Below, piece by piece: positions 53,080-60,785 of a DNA stretch of 64,000 nt; the first letter of the stretch is position 1; the number at the start of each line of letters is the position of its first letter. The notes under the pieces were generated by a model, which was not told the DNA's origin, ran no database searches, and was given only the letters and a program-made list of their open reading frames with translations. Position numbers and translations under genes: made by a program. Location: the NCBI RefSeq assembly GCF_026240945.1, contig NZ_JAPFPY010000024.1, forward strand, positions 1 to 64,000, given 5' to 3'. Source of the DNA: Mycolicibacterium sp. J2. GTDB lineage: Bacteria > Actinomycetota > Actinomycetes > Mycobacteriales > Mycobacteriaceae.

Positions 53080-54643
53080 CGGTGTCTCCTTCCGCGCCGT
53101 TCGACGCTTGGTCGATGGGTGAAAGGCCTTTGGTGGCAGGGCCTTCCAAGAGTGATCCGTCGGGCGCAAAGCGCGAGCCGTGCAGGGGACATTCCCACGC
53201 GCGGTCCACGTTGTTCCAGCTGACGATGCCGCCCAGATGCGGGCACACGGCCGATACGGTGCGCCGGGCTCCGTCGACCACACACGTCGCGTGCGGTTTC
53301 CAGAGTGGCCCGCTCACCACACCACCTCCGTCGGGTGGTGCCGCCGGGCGCGAAACAGCAGGAGCCAAGCAGCCTTTCGCCAGATTGATCCCGACTTCCA
53401 CGTTGTCTTTGACCGCGGTGGTCAGACCGGCCAGGTCGTGGCTGCTCCAACTGTCGAACGCGTGCGCCCAGTCCATCCGGCCACCGAGCATGCGCGCGGA
53501 CAGGGCCAGTGCCGCAGCCACCCCGTTGGTCATGCCCCACTTGTCGAATCCGGTCGCGACGAAGATCCGGTCGGTTCTCGGTAGCAACGGACCGACGTAG
53601 GGGAGTTCGGCGGACGGATGGTAGTCCTGGGCCGACCAGCGGTGGGTCTCTACCGCGCCGGGGTAGTGCACCGCCGCCCAGCGCGCCAGTTCGCCGAGGG
53701 CGGCGGCCTCGTCGCCACCGCGACCCACCGGATGGCCGGCCCCGCCGACAATCAGCTTCTCGCCCTCCGCGCTCGGGGCATACCGCACCGAGCGGGTCGG
53801 TGAATCCACCGAGATGTACATCGACCGGGTGATGTCGCCGGGGACGTCGAAAGCCATGCAATAGGACCGCTGGGCTTTGAGGCGCGCGAAGAATCCGCCC
53901 CGGTCCAGGATGGGCGTTCCGGTGGCGACTACGCATCGGTCGGTGTCGACAAAGAAGTGCCCTTTGCGGGTGTCGTCACCGGCGGCATGAGTGAGCCGCA
54001 GCTCCACCCGCAACGGTCCGGTTCCGGATACCGCAGTGGCGCGCACCCCCTGCAGCACCGTCCCGCCGTGGTTCTCGAGCTCCACGACCAGGCTGTCCAG
54101 GAAGGGGATGGGATCGATCTGGGCCTGGTCGCGCAGTCGGACACCGCCCGCGAGAGGAAACGGAACGTCGGCCGAGTCGATCCACTCCGCGTCCAGGCCG
54201 GCGCTGCGGCAGGCGTCGAGGACCCTGCGTGCCATGGGCAGGCCCTGGTCGGTCTGGGCATACGCGTGGTCGTCCTCGCGCTGCGCGGTCAGGCCGTGGT
54301 CGGCGCAGTGCCGCAACAGCCAGTCCCGGCCTTCGCGGTTGCCCGTCACATACGCCTGAAGCACCGACGTTGAGTGTTTGGCCGCGACCCTGGCAAGTTT
54401 GCTGCCCTGCAGCAGGGTCGTTTTCCCGGTGGTGTTGCCGGTGGCACCGGCACCGATATGGCGGGCTTCGACTACGGTCACCCGCTTGCCTGCCCGGGCC
54501 AGCAGGACGGCCGTGGTCAGCCCGGTCAACCCCGCGCCGACCACCACCACATCCACGGCCTCGGGCGCACTTGCCACGGTCTGTGCCGGTGTCGCGGCCT
54601 CGATACGGTCAGTGGTCCACAGCGAAGACGATCGGACTGGCAT
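53024..54643 (-). CDS. FAD-dependent oxidoreductase with C-terminal Rieske domain
   Basis: A 539-residue fusion. Residues about 30-415 form a DAO-type FAD oxidoreductase: GAGLTGLTTAVLLARAG near 36 and a C-terminal FVATGFDKWGMTNG. Residues about 430-520 form a Rieske 2Fe-2S domain with CPHLGG and, 16 residues on, CPLHGSRF. This layout (glycine-oxidase-like plus Rieske) is common in actinobacteria, but the substrate is unknown; it could pass electrons from an amine or hydroxy acid. Its end overlaps the zinc dehydrogenase start by 56 bp, so the two are co-expressed. Confidence 0.88.
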   Translation of the reverse strand: MPVRSSSLWTTDRIEAATPAQTVASAPEAVDVVVVGAGLTGLTTAVLLARAGKRVTVVEARHIGAGATGNTTGKTTLLQGSKLARVAAKHSTSVLQAYVTGNREGRDWLLRHCADHGLTAQREDDHAYAQTDQGLPMARRVLDACRSAGLDAEWIDSADVPFPLAGGVRLRDQAQIDPIPFLDSLVVELENHGGTVLQGVRATAVSGTGPLRVELRLTHAAGDDTRKGHFFVDTDRCVVATGTPILDRGGFFARLKAQRSYCMAFDVPGDITRSMYISVDSPTRSVRYAPSAEGEKLIVGGAGHPVGRGGDEAAALGELARWAAVHYPGAVETHRWSAQDYHPSAELPYVGPLLPRTDRIFVATGFDKWGMTNGVAAALALSARMLGGRMDWAHAFDSWSSHDLAGLTTAVKDNVEVGINLAKGCLAPAVSRPAAPPDGGGVVSGPLWKPHATCVVDGARRTVSAVCPHLGGIVSWNNVDRAWECPLHGSRFAPDGSLLEGPATKGLSPIDQASNGAEGDTDASGELARKTGRPGGDLP

Positions 54644-54684
54644 GCGGTGTGCTTACCCGGTCGCGGGGCGGTCAAACGGGTTGG

Positions 54685-54885
54685 TCAGCAACGCAGCTTG
54701 TGTGGCGCGGCGGGCACCGGCCGTCGCGAACTGTGCCGGCGCGTCGGGGCGGTTACCGCGGCGGCGCGGCCGTCGGCTTCCAGCATGGTGACATCCCAAC
54801 CGGCGGCCACCAGGACGGCCGCGGCGGTGACGCCGTTGCTTCCGGTTCCGATGACCACGGCATCAGGGGTGTGGATAGGTCGCAA
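54685..54885 (-). pseudogene. Remnant of a phytoene-dehydrogenase-like FAD oxidoreductase
   Basis: Only about 35 residues of an N-terminal FAD-binding fold survive: DAVVIGTGSNGVTAAAVLV and AGWDVTMLEADG, which match the start of phytoene desaturase-like oxidoreductases (usually 450-550 residues). After ADGRAAAV the frame runs into unrelated Arg/Pro-rich sequence and stops. The rest of the gene is gone, and the FAD-Rieske gene begins 42 bp on. It would start with TTG. A decayed, internally deleted gene is the best reading. Confidence 0.65.
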
Positions 54886-54905
54886 GGCAAAACGCTTCCT
54901 GATTG

Positions 54906-54968
54906 AGGGGTGTGCACTTGTGTTGTGCTGGGAATCGCCTTCTGGATTTCCAGCGGGCGAGCACCCCT
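54906..54968. terminator. Nested inverted repeats after the rhodanese operon
   Basis: An outer stem AGGGGTG (54906-54912) with CACCCCT (54962-54968) encloses an inner stem CTGGGAATC (54928-54936) with GATTTCCAG (54945-54953, one mismatch). It lies downstream of the rhodanese stop and upstream of the remnant gene, so it may end the marR-to-rhodanese transcript. Confidence 0.4.
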
Positions 54969-55025
54969 GATACCTCGTGCGGGCGGCGCCAAACCTGGAC
55001 CGGCGCCCGGCGGCGGTGGGTTACC

Positions 55026-55364
55026 TCACATCCGTCCTGAGGTGAGCGCGCCGCCGGCCGCCCGCCAGTGAATCAAACCGCCGCTCATGTTCACCGCGTC
55101 GAAGCCGTTCTCCACCAATAGGTTCGCCGCTCCCGCGGAGCGCAGACCGCCGGTACAGAAGGCGACGAGCAACCGATCCTCGGGCAACTCGGGGCAGCGC
55201 TGCGGCAGCACTTCCAAGGGAATGTGCACCGCATCCGGTATGTGGACCCGATTCCATTCGAAATCGCGCCGGACATCGACCACGAGCGCGCCATCGGCCA
55301 CCAACCGGACCGCCTCCGACGCGCTGATCGCGGGCGGCCGCTTCAGGAAATGGCGAAAGCTCAT
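55026..55364 (-). CDS. Rhodanese-like sulfurtransferase domain protein
   Basis: A 112-residue single rhodanese domain. The active-site Cys is C70 in the loop CTGGLRSAGAA, and DVRRDFEWNRVHIPDAVHIP is the typical first half. It probably carries persulfide sulfur in the cytoplasm. It overlaps the DUF3817-like gene by 4 bp (ATGA) and is last in a run of four genes starting with marR. Substrate and acceptor unknown. Confidence 0.88.
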   Translation of the reverse strand: MSFRHFLKRPPAISASEAVRLVADGALVVDVRRDFEWNRVHIPDAVHIPLEVLPQRCPELPEDRLLVAFCTGGLRSAGAANLLVENGFDAVNMSGGLIHWRAAGGALTSGRM

Positions 55365-55627
55365 CGCCCTAACGTCTCCCGCCGCACGTTCACCATGGTG
55401 AGCGGGCCACTGAGTACGGGTATCACCGCACCGATGCGGGTTCGCATGGTCAGTCCGCGGCCCAGTAGCCCGGTGACCGCCACCGCGAGATACAGCGCCC
55501 CGTGCGCAGGCCCCAACACGGCCGCCACAGCGCGGTCGTGCACCGTGCCGAGGTTGACCAAAAGGGCGACCACACTGACGAATTCGAGGATGGAGAGCAT
55601 CCCGAGGCTGCGCAGCAACATGCTCAT
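55361..55627 (-). CDS. DUF3817-like small membrane protein
   Basis: An 88-residue protein with three predicted membrane helices (LSILEFVSVVALLVNLG, GPAHGALYLAVAVTGLL, IGAVIPVLSGPLTMV), matching the YdzA/DUF3817 family in style. Function unknown. Starts at ATG 55627, overlapping the preceding membrane gene by 4 bp, and ends overlapping the rhodanese gene by 4 bp, so it is tightly coupled on both sides. Confidence 0.78.
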   Translation of the reverse strand: MSMLLRSLGMLSILEFVSVVALLVNLGTVHDRAVAAVLGPAHGALYLAVAVTGLLGRGLTMRTRIGAVIPVLSGPLTMVNVRRETLGR

Positions 55628-56058
55628 CCGATGTGCGCTCCCGGCCGCACCACCATGAGGATGACCACGATCGCCCATAGCAGGTTGAACATGCCGGACA
55701 GCATCCCGAGCCGCCGCAATGCGGTAGCGGCGGGTGGCGCGTCCAGTGCTTCCCGCTGCCGGGGCGCGATCTGCAGTGCCAACAAGCCGCCGGCAGCTGC
55801 TGTCATCACCATCGCGACGAGGATCCATATTTCGGTGGTCCGACCTTGCACCATCGCAAGAAGTACGCCGACCAATGGCACGATCAGCGCGAGGGTGCCG
55901 TAGACCCGGGTGATGCGGTACAGCACGGCAGCGACAGCACCGTTGCCGCCCCCACCTGCCACCGGCGCGAAGCGGGGAAAAAGACTGGTGGATACGGCTA
56001 TTGGCCCCACGAACAGGATGCCGGCCAACACGTGCACCGACAGCAACAGGGATTTCAC
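55624..56058 (-). CDS. Membrane protein (DUF2269-like) after marR
   Basis: A 144-residue protein with four predicted helices (SVHVLAGILFVGPIAVSTSL, YGTLALIVPLVGVLLAM, IWILVAMVMTAAAGGLLAL and a last near the C-terminus). It resembles small DUF2269-type integral membrane proteins; function is unknown. GTG at 56058 is chosen as start; a TTG nine codons earlier would place the start inside the palindrome at 56059-56081. That palindrome, directly at the start, suggests control by the MarR protein encoded upstream. Confidence 0.7.
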   Translation of the reverse strand: MKSLLLSVHVLAGILFVGPIAVSTSLFPRFAPVAGGGGNGAVAAVLYRITRVYGTLALIVPLVGVLLAMVQGRTTEIWILVAMVMTAAAGGLLALQIAPRQREALDAPPAATALRRLGMLSGMFNLLWAIVVILMVVRPGAHIG

Positions 56059-56081
56059 AACCTTCAGTCTAACTGAAGGTT
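56059..56081. promoter_or_regulatory. Perfect palindrome, probable MarR operator
   Basis: Arms AACCTTCAGT (56059-56068) and ACTGAAGGTT (56072-56081) around CTA, between the marR stop (56092) and the start of the membrane gene. A 23-bp dyad with 10-bp arms fits a MarR site; a terminator role is less likely, as no T-run follows. Confidence 0.65.
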
Positions 56082-56091
56082 GCACGCGGGA

Positions 56092-56511
56092 CTATTCCGG
56101 CGGGGTTGCCATCCGCGCAAGCGTGGCGCGCAACGCCCCGGTCAGCTCCGGGTGCTGCGTGGCGAACTCCTCGTCGAGCCGACTGACCAGGGCCGCGACC
56201 TCGGCCAAGAGCGACTCGGCCTCGGCCGTCGCGCGAAGGGTGGACGCCGCTCCGGCGTGCGCAGTCCCGTCGTCCACCAACCCGGCCTCGACCAAGGCCG
56301 CGACCGCGGCGTGCGCGCTCTGCACTGTGATACGAGACCGACGGGCCAGCTCGCTGAACGAGATTCCGGGCGTTCGGCGGATGTGCCCCAGCAGGCCGTA
56401 TTTGCGAATCGTCAATCCGAGCGGTTTGAGCGCCTCGGTCAACGCCGCATCCCACACGCGGCTGATGGTCAGGAGCCCAACCGTCGGGCTGAACGGAGGG
56501 GGCTCGGCCAT
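56092..56511 (-). CDS. MarR family transcriptional regulator
   Basis: A 139-residue winged-helix regulator. The DNA-binding part reads RKYGLLGHIRRTPGISFSEL, then ARRSRITVQSAHAAVAALVE, with the wing GLVDDGTAHAGAAST. It is first in a run with two membrane proteins and a rhodanese. A strong dyad lies just after its stop, so it may control the downstream genes from an internal promoter. The ligand is unknown; related regulators sense phenolics or thiol oxidation, but no Cys is seen in the protein. Confidence 0.85.
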   Translation of the reverse strand: MAEPPPFSPTVGLLTISRVWDAALTEALKPLGLTIRKYGLLGHIRRTPGISFSELARRSRITVQSAHAAVAALVEAGLVDDGTAHAGAASTLRATAEAESLLAEVAALVSRLDEEFATQHPELTGALRATLARMATPPE

Positions 56512-56548
56512 GCTGGCAGGTTACTCGGCGGGGCCCAGCCTCGAACGC

Positions 56549-57481
56549 TCACTGCAGCTTCTCCTCTTTGAGCGCCAGCGCGCGGTCACCCCGGGTGAAG
56601 GTGACCTCACGGATGCCCAGCGCGGCCTGCAGCCCACCTGCAGGCAGAGTCAGCGGTTTGGGAGCCGGTCCGTCACCCGGGTGCGGTAGTGGGTACGCCG
56701 TCGTGGTGCCGCTGTAGAAGGTGACGTTGCCTTCGGTCTTGGAAAAAACTTGGTGGACATGGCCGTTGAGGCACGTAACAGAGGAGAACCGGCGCATATG
56801 GCTCAGTGCCTGCGCCGAATCGTCGGTACCCCAGCCCCAGTCGGGATACATCGCGAACAACGGGATGTGGCTGAAGACGATGACCGGAGTATCGGAGGAC
56901 AACGGGGCGAGGTCCTTCTCGATGAACTCGAGTTGGTCGGCACCGAGGTGCCCCAGCTTCTGCATGTTCAACGTGTTGACCAGGCCCAGAATGTGCACGC
57001 CGGCGATGTCGAAGCTGTACCAGCCGTCGCCCCGGGCGCCGGCACCGAAGGCGGCTCGGTACTTTTGACCGGCGTCGTCGATGGAATCGTGCTCGCCCGG
57101 CACGGTGAAGACGTGTGGGGTCTTGATACCGGTCATCATCTGCTTCACCTGGTCGAACTGCTGCGGTGTGGCCAGATGCGTGAGGTCGCCGGTGTGGATC
57201 ACGAAATCCGGTGTGTAGCCGAGATCGTTGATCTTGGTGATGGCGCGGTCGAAGGAGCCGACGACATCCGGATTGGCGGTGCCGTTGAATCCGAGATGGC
57301 TGTCACTGATCTGTGCGAACCGCAGGCTGGGTCGGGCCGCTGCGGCGGGCGCGCTGCGGCCGGCTACATGGGACACCACCTCGCCACCGGCAACTGCCAA
57401 GCCGACCGCGGCGCCGAACCAGGCACCGTGGCGCATCAGTTGCCGGCGGGTCATGGTGTTCGGGTCGTGGTCCCCGCTCAT
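56549..57481 (-). CDS. Tat-exported metallophosphoesterase
   Basis: A 310-residue calcineurin-type phosphoesterase. A twin-arginine signal (TRRQLMRHG, residues 11-19) precedes a hydrophobic stretch, so it acts outside the membrane. Metal ligands are D60 and H62 (ISDSHLG), HTGDLTH (about 95), FSHIP and NGHVH. The usual GNHD motif appears as GEHD, an odd change at a metal ligand. It overlaps the cupredoxin gene by 4 bp (ATGA), so both are translated together. The substrate is unknown. Confidence 0.85.
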   Translation of the reverse strand: MSGDHDPNTMTRRQLMRHGAWFGAAVGLAVAGGEVVSHVAGRSAPAAAARPSLRFAQISDSHLGFNGTANPDVVGSFDRAITKINDLGYTPDFVIHTGDLTHLATPQQFDQVKQMMTGIKTPHVFTVPGEHDSIDDAGQKYRAAFGAGARGDGWYSFDIAGVHILGLVNTLNMQKLGHLGADQLEFIEKDLAPLSSDTPVIVFSHIPLFAMYPDWGWGTDDSAQALSHMRRFSSVTCLNGHVHQVFSKTEGNVTFYSGTTTAYPLPHPGDGPAPKPLTLPAGGLQAALGIREVTFTRGDRALALKEEKLQ

Positions 57482-57939
57482 GGCGTTACCACCACGGTGC
57501 CGCGCATGAACGGGTGGATCCCGCAGATGTAGGCGAACGTCCCCGGCGTGGTGAAGGTGAAGGTGAACGTGCCGTTGGCGTCCATTCCCGGCGAGTGGAA
57601 CGAATGATCCTCTGCCACAACGGTATGCGGCTCCTCGTCGCTGTTGGTCCAAGTCACGGTATCGCCACTCTTCACCTGGAGATTGGCCGGTGTGAAGGCG
57701 AAGTTGGTGATGGTCACCTTGGTGCCCGTTGCCGCGGCCGGCACGTTCGTCGTCCCGGCCGGCGGCGCCTGGGACATGGCGCGCATTCCGGGCATCTGCG
57801 ACATGCCGGGCATCCCCACCGACGTGCCGCCGTTGGCGCCGAAGTCGACGGTGGGACCCACCGGTGCTGCGGTGGTGGAGCATCCAGCAAGCGCGATTGC
57901 CGTGATCAGAACACCTGCGCGGCGTCGGGGTGCAAACAT
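57478..57939 (-). CDS. Cupredoxin-domain lipoprotein
   Basis: A 153-residue lipoprotein. The signal peptide ends at a lipobox (IALAGC, Cys about 20). A Met/Gly/Pro-rich linker (GMPGMSQMPGM) may bind copper loosely. The C-terminal domain (about 70-153) is a plastocyanin-like cupredoxin with ligands His in EEPHTVV, then Cys and His in ICGIHPFM and the final Met. It could carry electrons or bind copper at the outer face of the membrane. It is divergent from the sigma-factor gene. Confidence 0.88.
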   Translation of the reverse strand: MFAPRRRAGVLITAIALAGCSTTAAPVGPTVDFGANGGTSVGMPGMSQMPGMRAMSQAPPAGTTNVPAAATGTKVTITNFAFTPANLQVKSGDTVTWTNSDEEPHTVVAEDHSFHSPGMDANGTFTFTFTTPGTFAYICGIHPFMRGTVVVTP

Positions 57940-57990
57940 GGGTCGATACCTCCGGGCTGACGGGTTCCGCGGTGCGGAGTGGTCGTGCAG

Positions 57991-58038
57991 AGATAGCCGC
58001 GGTGGTTACACCGACCCGTGTAACCCTGCTCCCTATCT
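57991..58038. promoter_or_regulatory. 48-bp symmetric element between cupredoxin and sigma-factor genes
   Basis: From left to right: AGATA (57991-57995), 8 bp, GGTTACAC (58004-58011), 6 bp, GTGTAACC (58018-58025), 8 bp, TATCT (58034-58038). Both arms are perfect and equally spaced, so each direction reads GTGTAACC-N8-TATCT. It may hold two divergent promoters for one sigma factor, or an operator. Confidence 0.65.
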
Positions 58039-58103
58039 ACCGGTGTCAGGTCTGGTCGACCTGGCATGACGGAAGGTGGAAGCGATGCGGGTGGGCAGTG
58101 CCG

Positions 58104-58643
58104 GTGACGCCGCACCCTGACGGCGGACAGCAACCGGAGCTGCGTCTGGTGACGCAGGGGAGCTATCCGGACTGGGAGGCCGTGTACGAGGACAACGCGA
58201 CCTGGGTCTACCGAACCATCTACGCCAGGGTCGGCAATCGGGCCGACGCCGAAGACCTCACGTCGGAGGTATTCCTCACAGCGATGCGGCCGATCCGGCT
58301 GACGGCCAGCGTGGCCGAGGTCCGGGCGTACCTGCGGCGCACGGCAAGCACCGTGCTGGCCGCGCATTGGCGCGGCACGATGGGGCGCGAGATCACCTCG
58401 ATCGACGATGTCCCGGTGCCGCCGGAGCAGGAAGAGGCGATCAGCTCGGCGCCGCAGCGGGTGGCTGCGCTGCTACAGGCACTGCCGGACAACTACCGCA
58501 GGGTGCTCGAGTTGCGCTTCCTGCACGGCCGGGCGGTGCGGGAAGTGGCCACCGAGATGGGCATCAGCTTGGCCAACGCCAAGGTGCTGCAACATCGCGC
58601 GCTGCGGCTGGCCGCCCAGCTCAACGATGGGGGACAGCCATGA
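58104..58643 (+). CDS. ECF-type RNA polymerase sigma factor
   Basis: A 179-residue sigma-70 family protein with region 2 (about 20-85; ARVGNRADAEDLTSEVFLTA) and region 4 (about 120-175; LPDNYRRVLELRFLHGRAVR, then EVATEMGISLANAKVLQHRA). There is no region 3, as in ECF factors. It overlaps the Rieske gene by 4 bp (ATGA), the usual place for an anti-sigma factor. GTG at 58104 is chosen; GTG at 58098 is equally possible. Target promoters are unknown, though the symmetric element upstream is a candidate. Confidence 0.87.
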   Translation: MTPHPDGGQQPELRLVTQGSYPDWEAVYEDNATWVYRTIYARVGNRADAEDLTSEVFLTAMRPIRLTASVAEVRAYLRRTASTVLAAHWRGTMGREITSIDDVPVPPEQEEAISSAPQRVAALLQALPDNYRRVLELRFLHGRAVREVATEMGISLANAKVLQHRALRLAAQLNDGGQP

Positions 58644-59341
58644 ACCAGCGCGACACCCGCAGGTACGTCGACGACCTGCTGGCCGGGCGGCACCCGAGGA
58701 CGTTCACCCCGGACGATTTCGAGGCCGCGCAGATACGGACTGCGATCGAGTTGGCGGCAAGCCGCCCCGGAGCCGATACGCCACAGCCGGAGTTCCTCGA
58801 AAGCCTGAAGGCGCGGCTGGCCGCCGACCGGTCCGGGGCCGCCTCGGACGGGCCGGGACCGGCTGCATCGTCACCGACGCGCAGGCAGGTCCTGGTCGGC
58901 ACCACTGCGGCCGCCACCGCGGCCGTGGCCGCAGTCTCGGTGGATCGGCTGGTGATCCGGGCACAGCCGCCACGACATCCAGACGGGGGCGAGGTCGTGC
59001 CCACCGACGGGGCCTGGACGCCGATCGCCGCCGGCGCCGACCTGGCCGAAGGGGCGGTGCACCCGTTCGATCTGGGCTCGGTGAGTGGTTTCGTCCGGCG
59101 CACGCAGGGGCGGGTCGAAGCGGTGTCCGGCGTCTGCACCCATCAGGGCTGCAAGCTGTGGTTCGATCCGTCGGCAGTTCAGTTGCGCTGCCCGTGCCAC
59201 CTCACCTCGTTCTCCCCGGCCGGCATGGTCGTCACCCACGCCCTTCCCATCGCACCGAACCCGCTGCCACACTTCGAGGTTCGTGAGCGGGACGGAATGA
59301 TCGAGGTGCTCGCGCCGCCACCGCCGAGCCAACCGGCATGA
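58640..59341 (+). CDS. Tat-type Rieske 2Fe-2S protein with long N-terminal extension
   Basis: A 233-residue protein in the anti-sigma position. Residues 1-78 form a polar, helical, probably cytosolic part (DTRRYVDDLLAGRHPRTFTP onward). A twin-arginine motif (PTRRQVLVG, 80-88) and an Ala-rich segment to about 104 follow. The Rieske domain has C166-T-H168, C171, and C184-P-C186-H187, so both cluster ligands and the disulfide pair are present. A redox-sensing anti-sigma factor is a reasonable idea from the layout but is not shown by sequence; a plain electron carrier is the alternative. Confidence 0.85.
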   Translation: MNQRDTRRYVDDLLAGRHPRTFTPDDFEAAQIRTAIELAASRPGADTPQPEFLESLKARLAADRSGAASDGPGPAASSPTRRQVLVGTTAAATAAVAAVSVDRLVIRAQPPRHPDGGEVVPTDGAWTPIAAGADLAEGAVHPFDLGSVSGFVRRTQGRVEAVSGVCTHQGCKLWFDPSAVQLRCPCHLTSFSPAGMVVTHALPIAPNPLPHFEVRERDGMIEVLAPPPPSQPA

Positions 59342-59397
59342 CGGGCGTGCTTTAGTGATCCGGTGATCCTTGGACTACCGCGCCGTTCGGGCCGCCG

Positions 59398-60276
59398 GTG
59401 AGCGCACGAGGCTGGATCCTGTTCGCGGCGATGAGCGTGATCTGGGGCATCCCGTATCTGCTGATCAAGATCGCGCTGGAGGGGCTGTCGGTGCCCGTGC
59501 TGGTACTGGCCCGCACGTTGATCGGCGCCGCGGTGCTGCTGCCGCTGGCGGTGTCCCGGGCCAACATCGCAAGCGTCATCGCGCACTGGAAACCGTTGCT
59601 GGCCTTCGCCTTCTTCGAGATCATCGCGGCATGGTTGCTGCTGTCCAACGCCGAACACCACCTCAGCAGCTCAACGACGGGCCTGCTCATTGCCGCGTCG
59701 CCGATCATCGCCACCGTGCTGGACCGGGTCACCGGAAGTACGCATCGTCTCGGTGCCGCCCGACTCGCCGGGCTGGTGATCGGCATCGTCGGCGTGGCGG
59801 TGCTGGCGGGGCCGGGCCTGTCCGGTGGGGGAGCCTGGCCCGTCGCTCAGGTGCTCCTGGTGGCTACCTGTTATGCGATCGCCCCATTGATCGCCGCACG
59901 GCACCTCACCGATGTCCCCGCGCTGCCGTTGACCGCGAGCTGTCTCGCCGTGGCCGCATTGGTGTACGCCGTGCCGGCGGCGTTGCGGTGGCCGACTGAG
60001 ATGCCCAGCACGCGCGTGCTCGTGGCGACCGTCCTGCTCGCGGTGGTCTGCACGGCGCTCGCCTTCATCGTGTTCTTCGCCTTGATCCGTGAGGTCGGCC
60101 CGACCCGCGCCCTGGTGTTCACCTATGTGAATCCGGCGGTGGCCCTGGTGGCCGGCGTGGTCGTCCTCGCCGAACCCCTGACGGTGTTCAACGTGGCCGG
60201 GCTGGCGCTGATCCTGGTCGGTTCGGTGCTGGCCACCCGCCTCTCGGAGGGGGAGCAGCCGCCCGCGCCGGGTTAG
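59398..60276 (+). CDS. EamA-family (DMT) transporter
   Basis: A 292-residue permease with ten predicted helices in two EamA repeats (first: SVIWGIPYLLIKIALEGLSV; second: YVNPAVALVAGVVVLAEPLT). Substrate unknown; a metabolite or drug exporter is likely. It starts with GTG 56 bp after the Rieske gene and is convergent with the DUF4232 gene, overlapping it by 4 bp. It is not closely similar to the EamA protein at 31027-31899. Confidence 0.85.
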   Translation: MSARGWILFAAMSVIWGIPYLLIKIALEGLSVPVLVLARTLIGAAVLLPLAVSRANIASVIAHWKPLLAFAFFEIIAAWLLLSNAEHHLSSSTTGLLIAASPIIATVLDRVTGSTHRLGAARLAGLVIGIVGVAVLAGPGLSGGGAWPVAQVLLVATCYAIAPLIAARHLTDVPALPLTASCLAVAALVYAVPAALRWPTEMPSTRVLVATVLLAVVCTALAFIVFFALIREVGPTRALVFTYVNPAVALVAGVVVLAEPLTVFNVAGLALILVGSVLATRLSEGEQPPAPG

Positions 60277-60785
60277 GGCCGGGATGTCACCGGGTGGACC
60301 TGCAGTCGACAGGTGTCGATCCGGGTCGTGACGGTGATCGGATCCGTGGTGTCGGGTGGGATGACGTGCAATTCGGTGTATGTCGGGCAGGGGCGGTCCG
60401 GGTCCTCATTGTCGACGGCTGCCCCCTCGACGACGGCATAACCGGGCTGCCCGGGGGATACCGTGACGACAGGCGGGGTCCCCGGTCCGGCCCCGCCCAT
60501 GTAGCCCGCCGGCGTCCACTCCGCGTGCACCACCGGACCGCCGGCCCCGGACATGACACCTGGGTAGCCAGTCAGCGTGCAGGGTGCGACACCAGCTGTC
60601 AGGCTGAGCACCAACAGCACCCTGCGGTGTCCGGCCGCGGCTTGTTCCCCGCCGTTGCTCACCTGGATCTGCCCGGTCGAGCAGGCCGCCGGGGTATCGG
60701 CTCTGGCGATTCCTCCGGAACTGAACACCAGCGTTGCCGCTGATCCCAGGATCACTGGGATGGCTTTCATTGCAAGGTGTTTCAT
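60273..60785 (-). CDS. DUF4232-domain secreted protein
   Basis: A 170-residue exported protein. The signal peptide (MKHLAMKAIPVILGSAATLV onward) is cut around ARADTPAAC. The mature domain matches DUF4232, common in actinobacterial secreted proteins, with cysteines in AACSTGQ, APCTLTGYPG, RPCPTY and DTCRLQV that probably form two disulfides. Function unknown. It overlaps the upstream lipoprotein gene by 4 bp (ATGA), so the two are co-expressed. Confidence 0.85.
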   Translation of the reverse strand: MKHLAMKAIPVILGSAATLVFSSGGIARADTPAACSTGQIQVSNGGEQAAAGHRRVLLVLSLTAGVAPCTLTGYPGVMSGAGGPVVHAEWTPAGYMGGAGPGTPPVVTVSPGQPGYAVVEGAAVDNEDPDRPCPTYTELHVIPPDTTDPITVTTRIDTCRLQVHPVTSRP

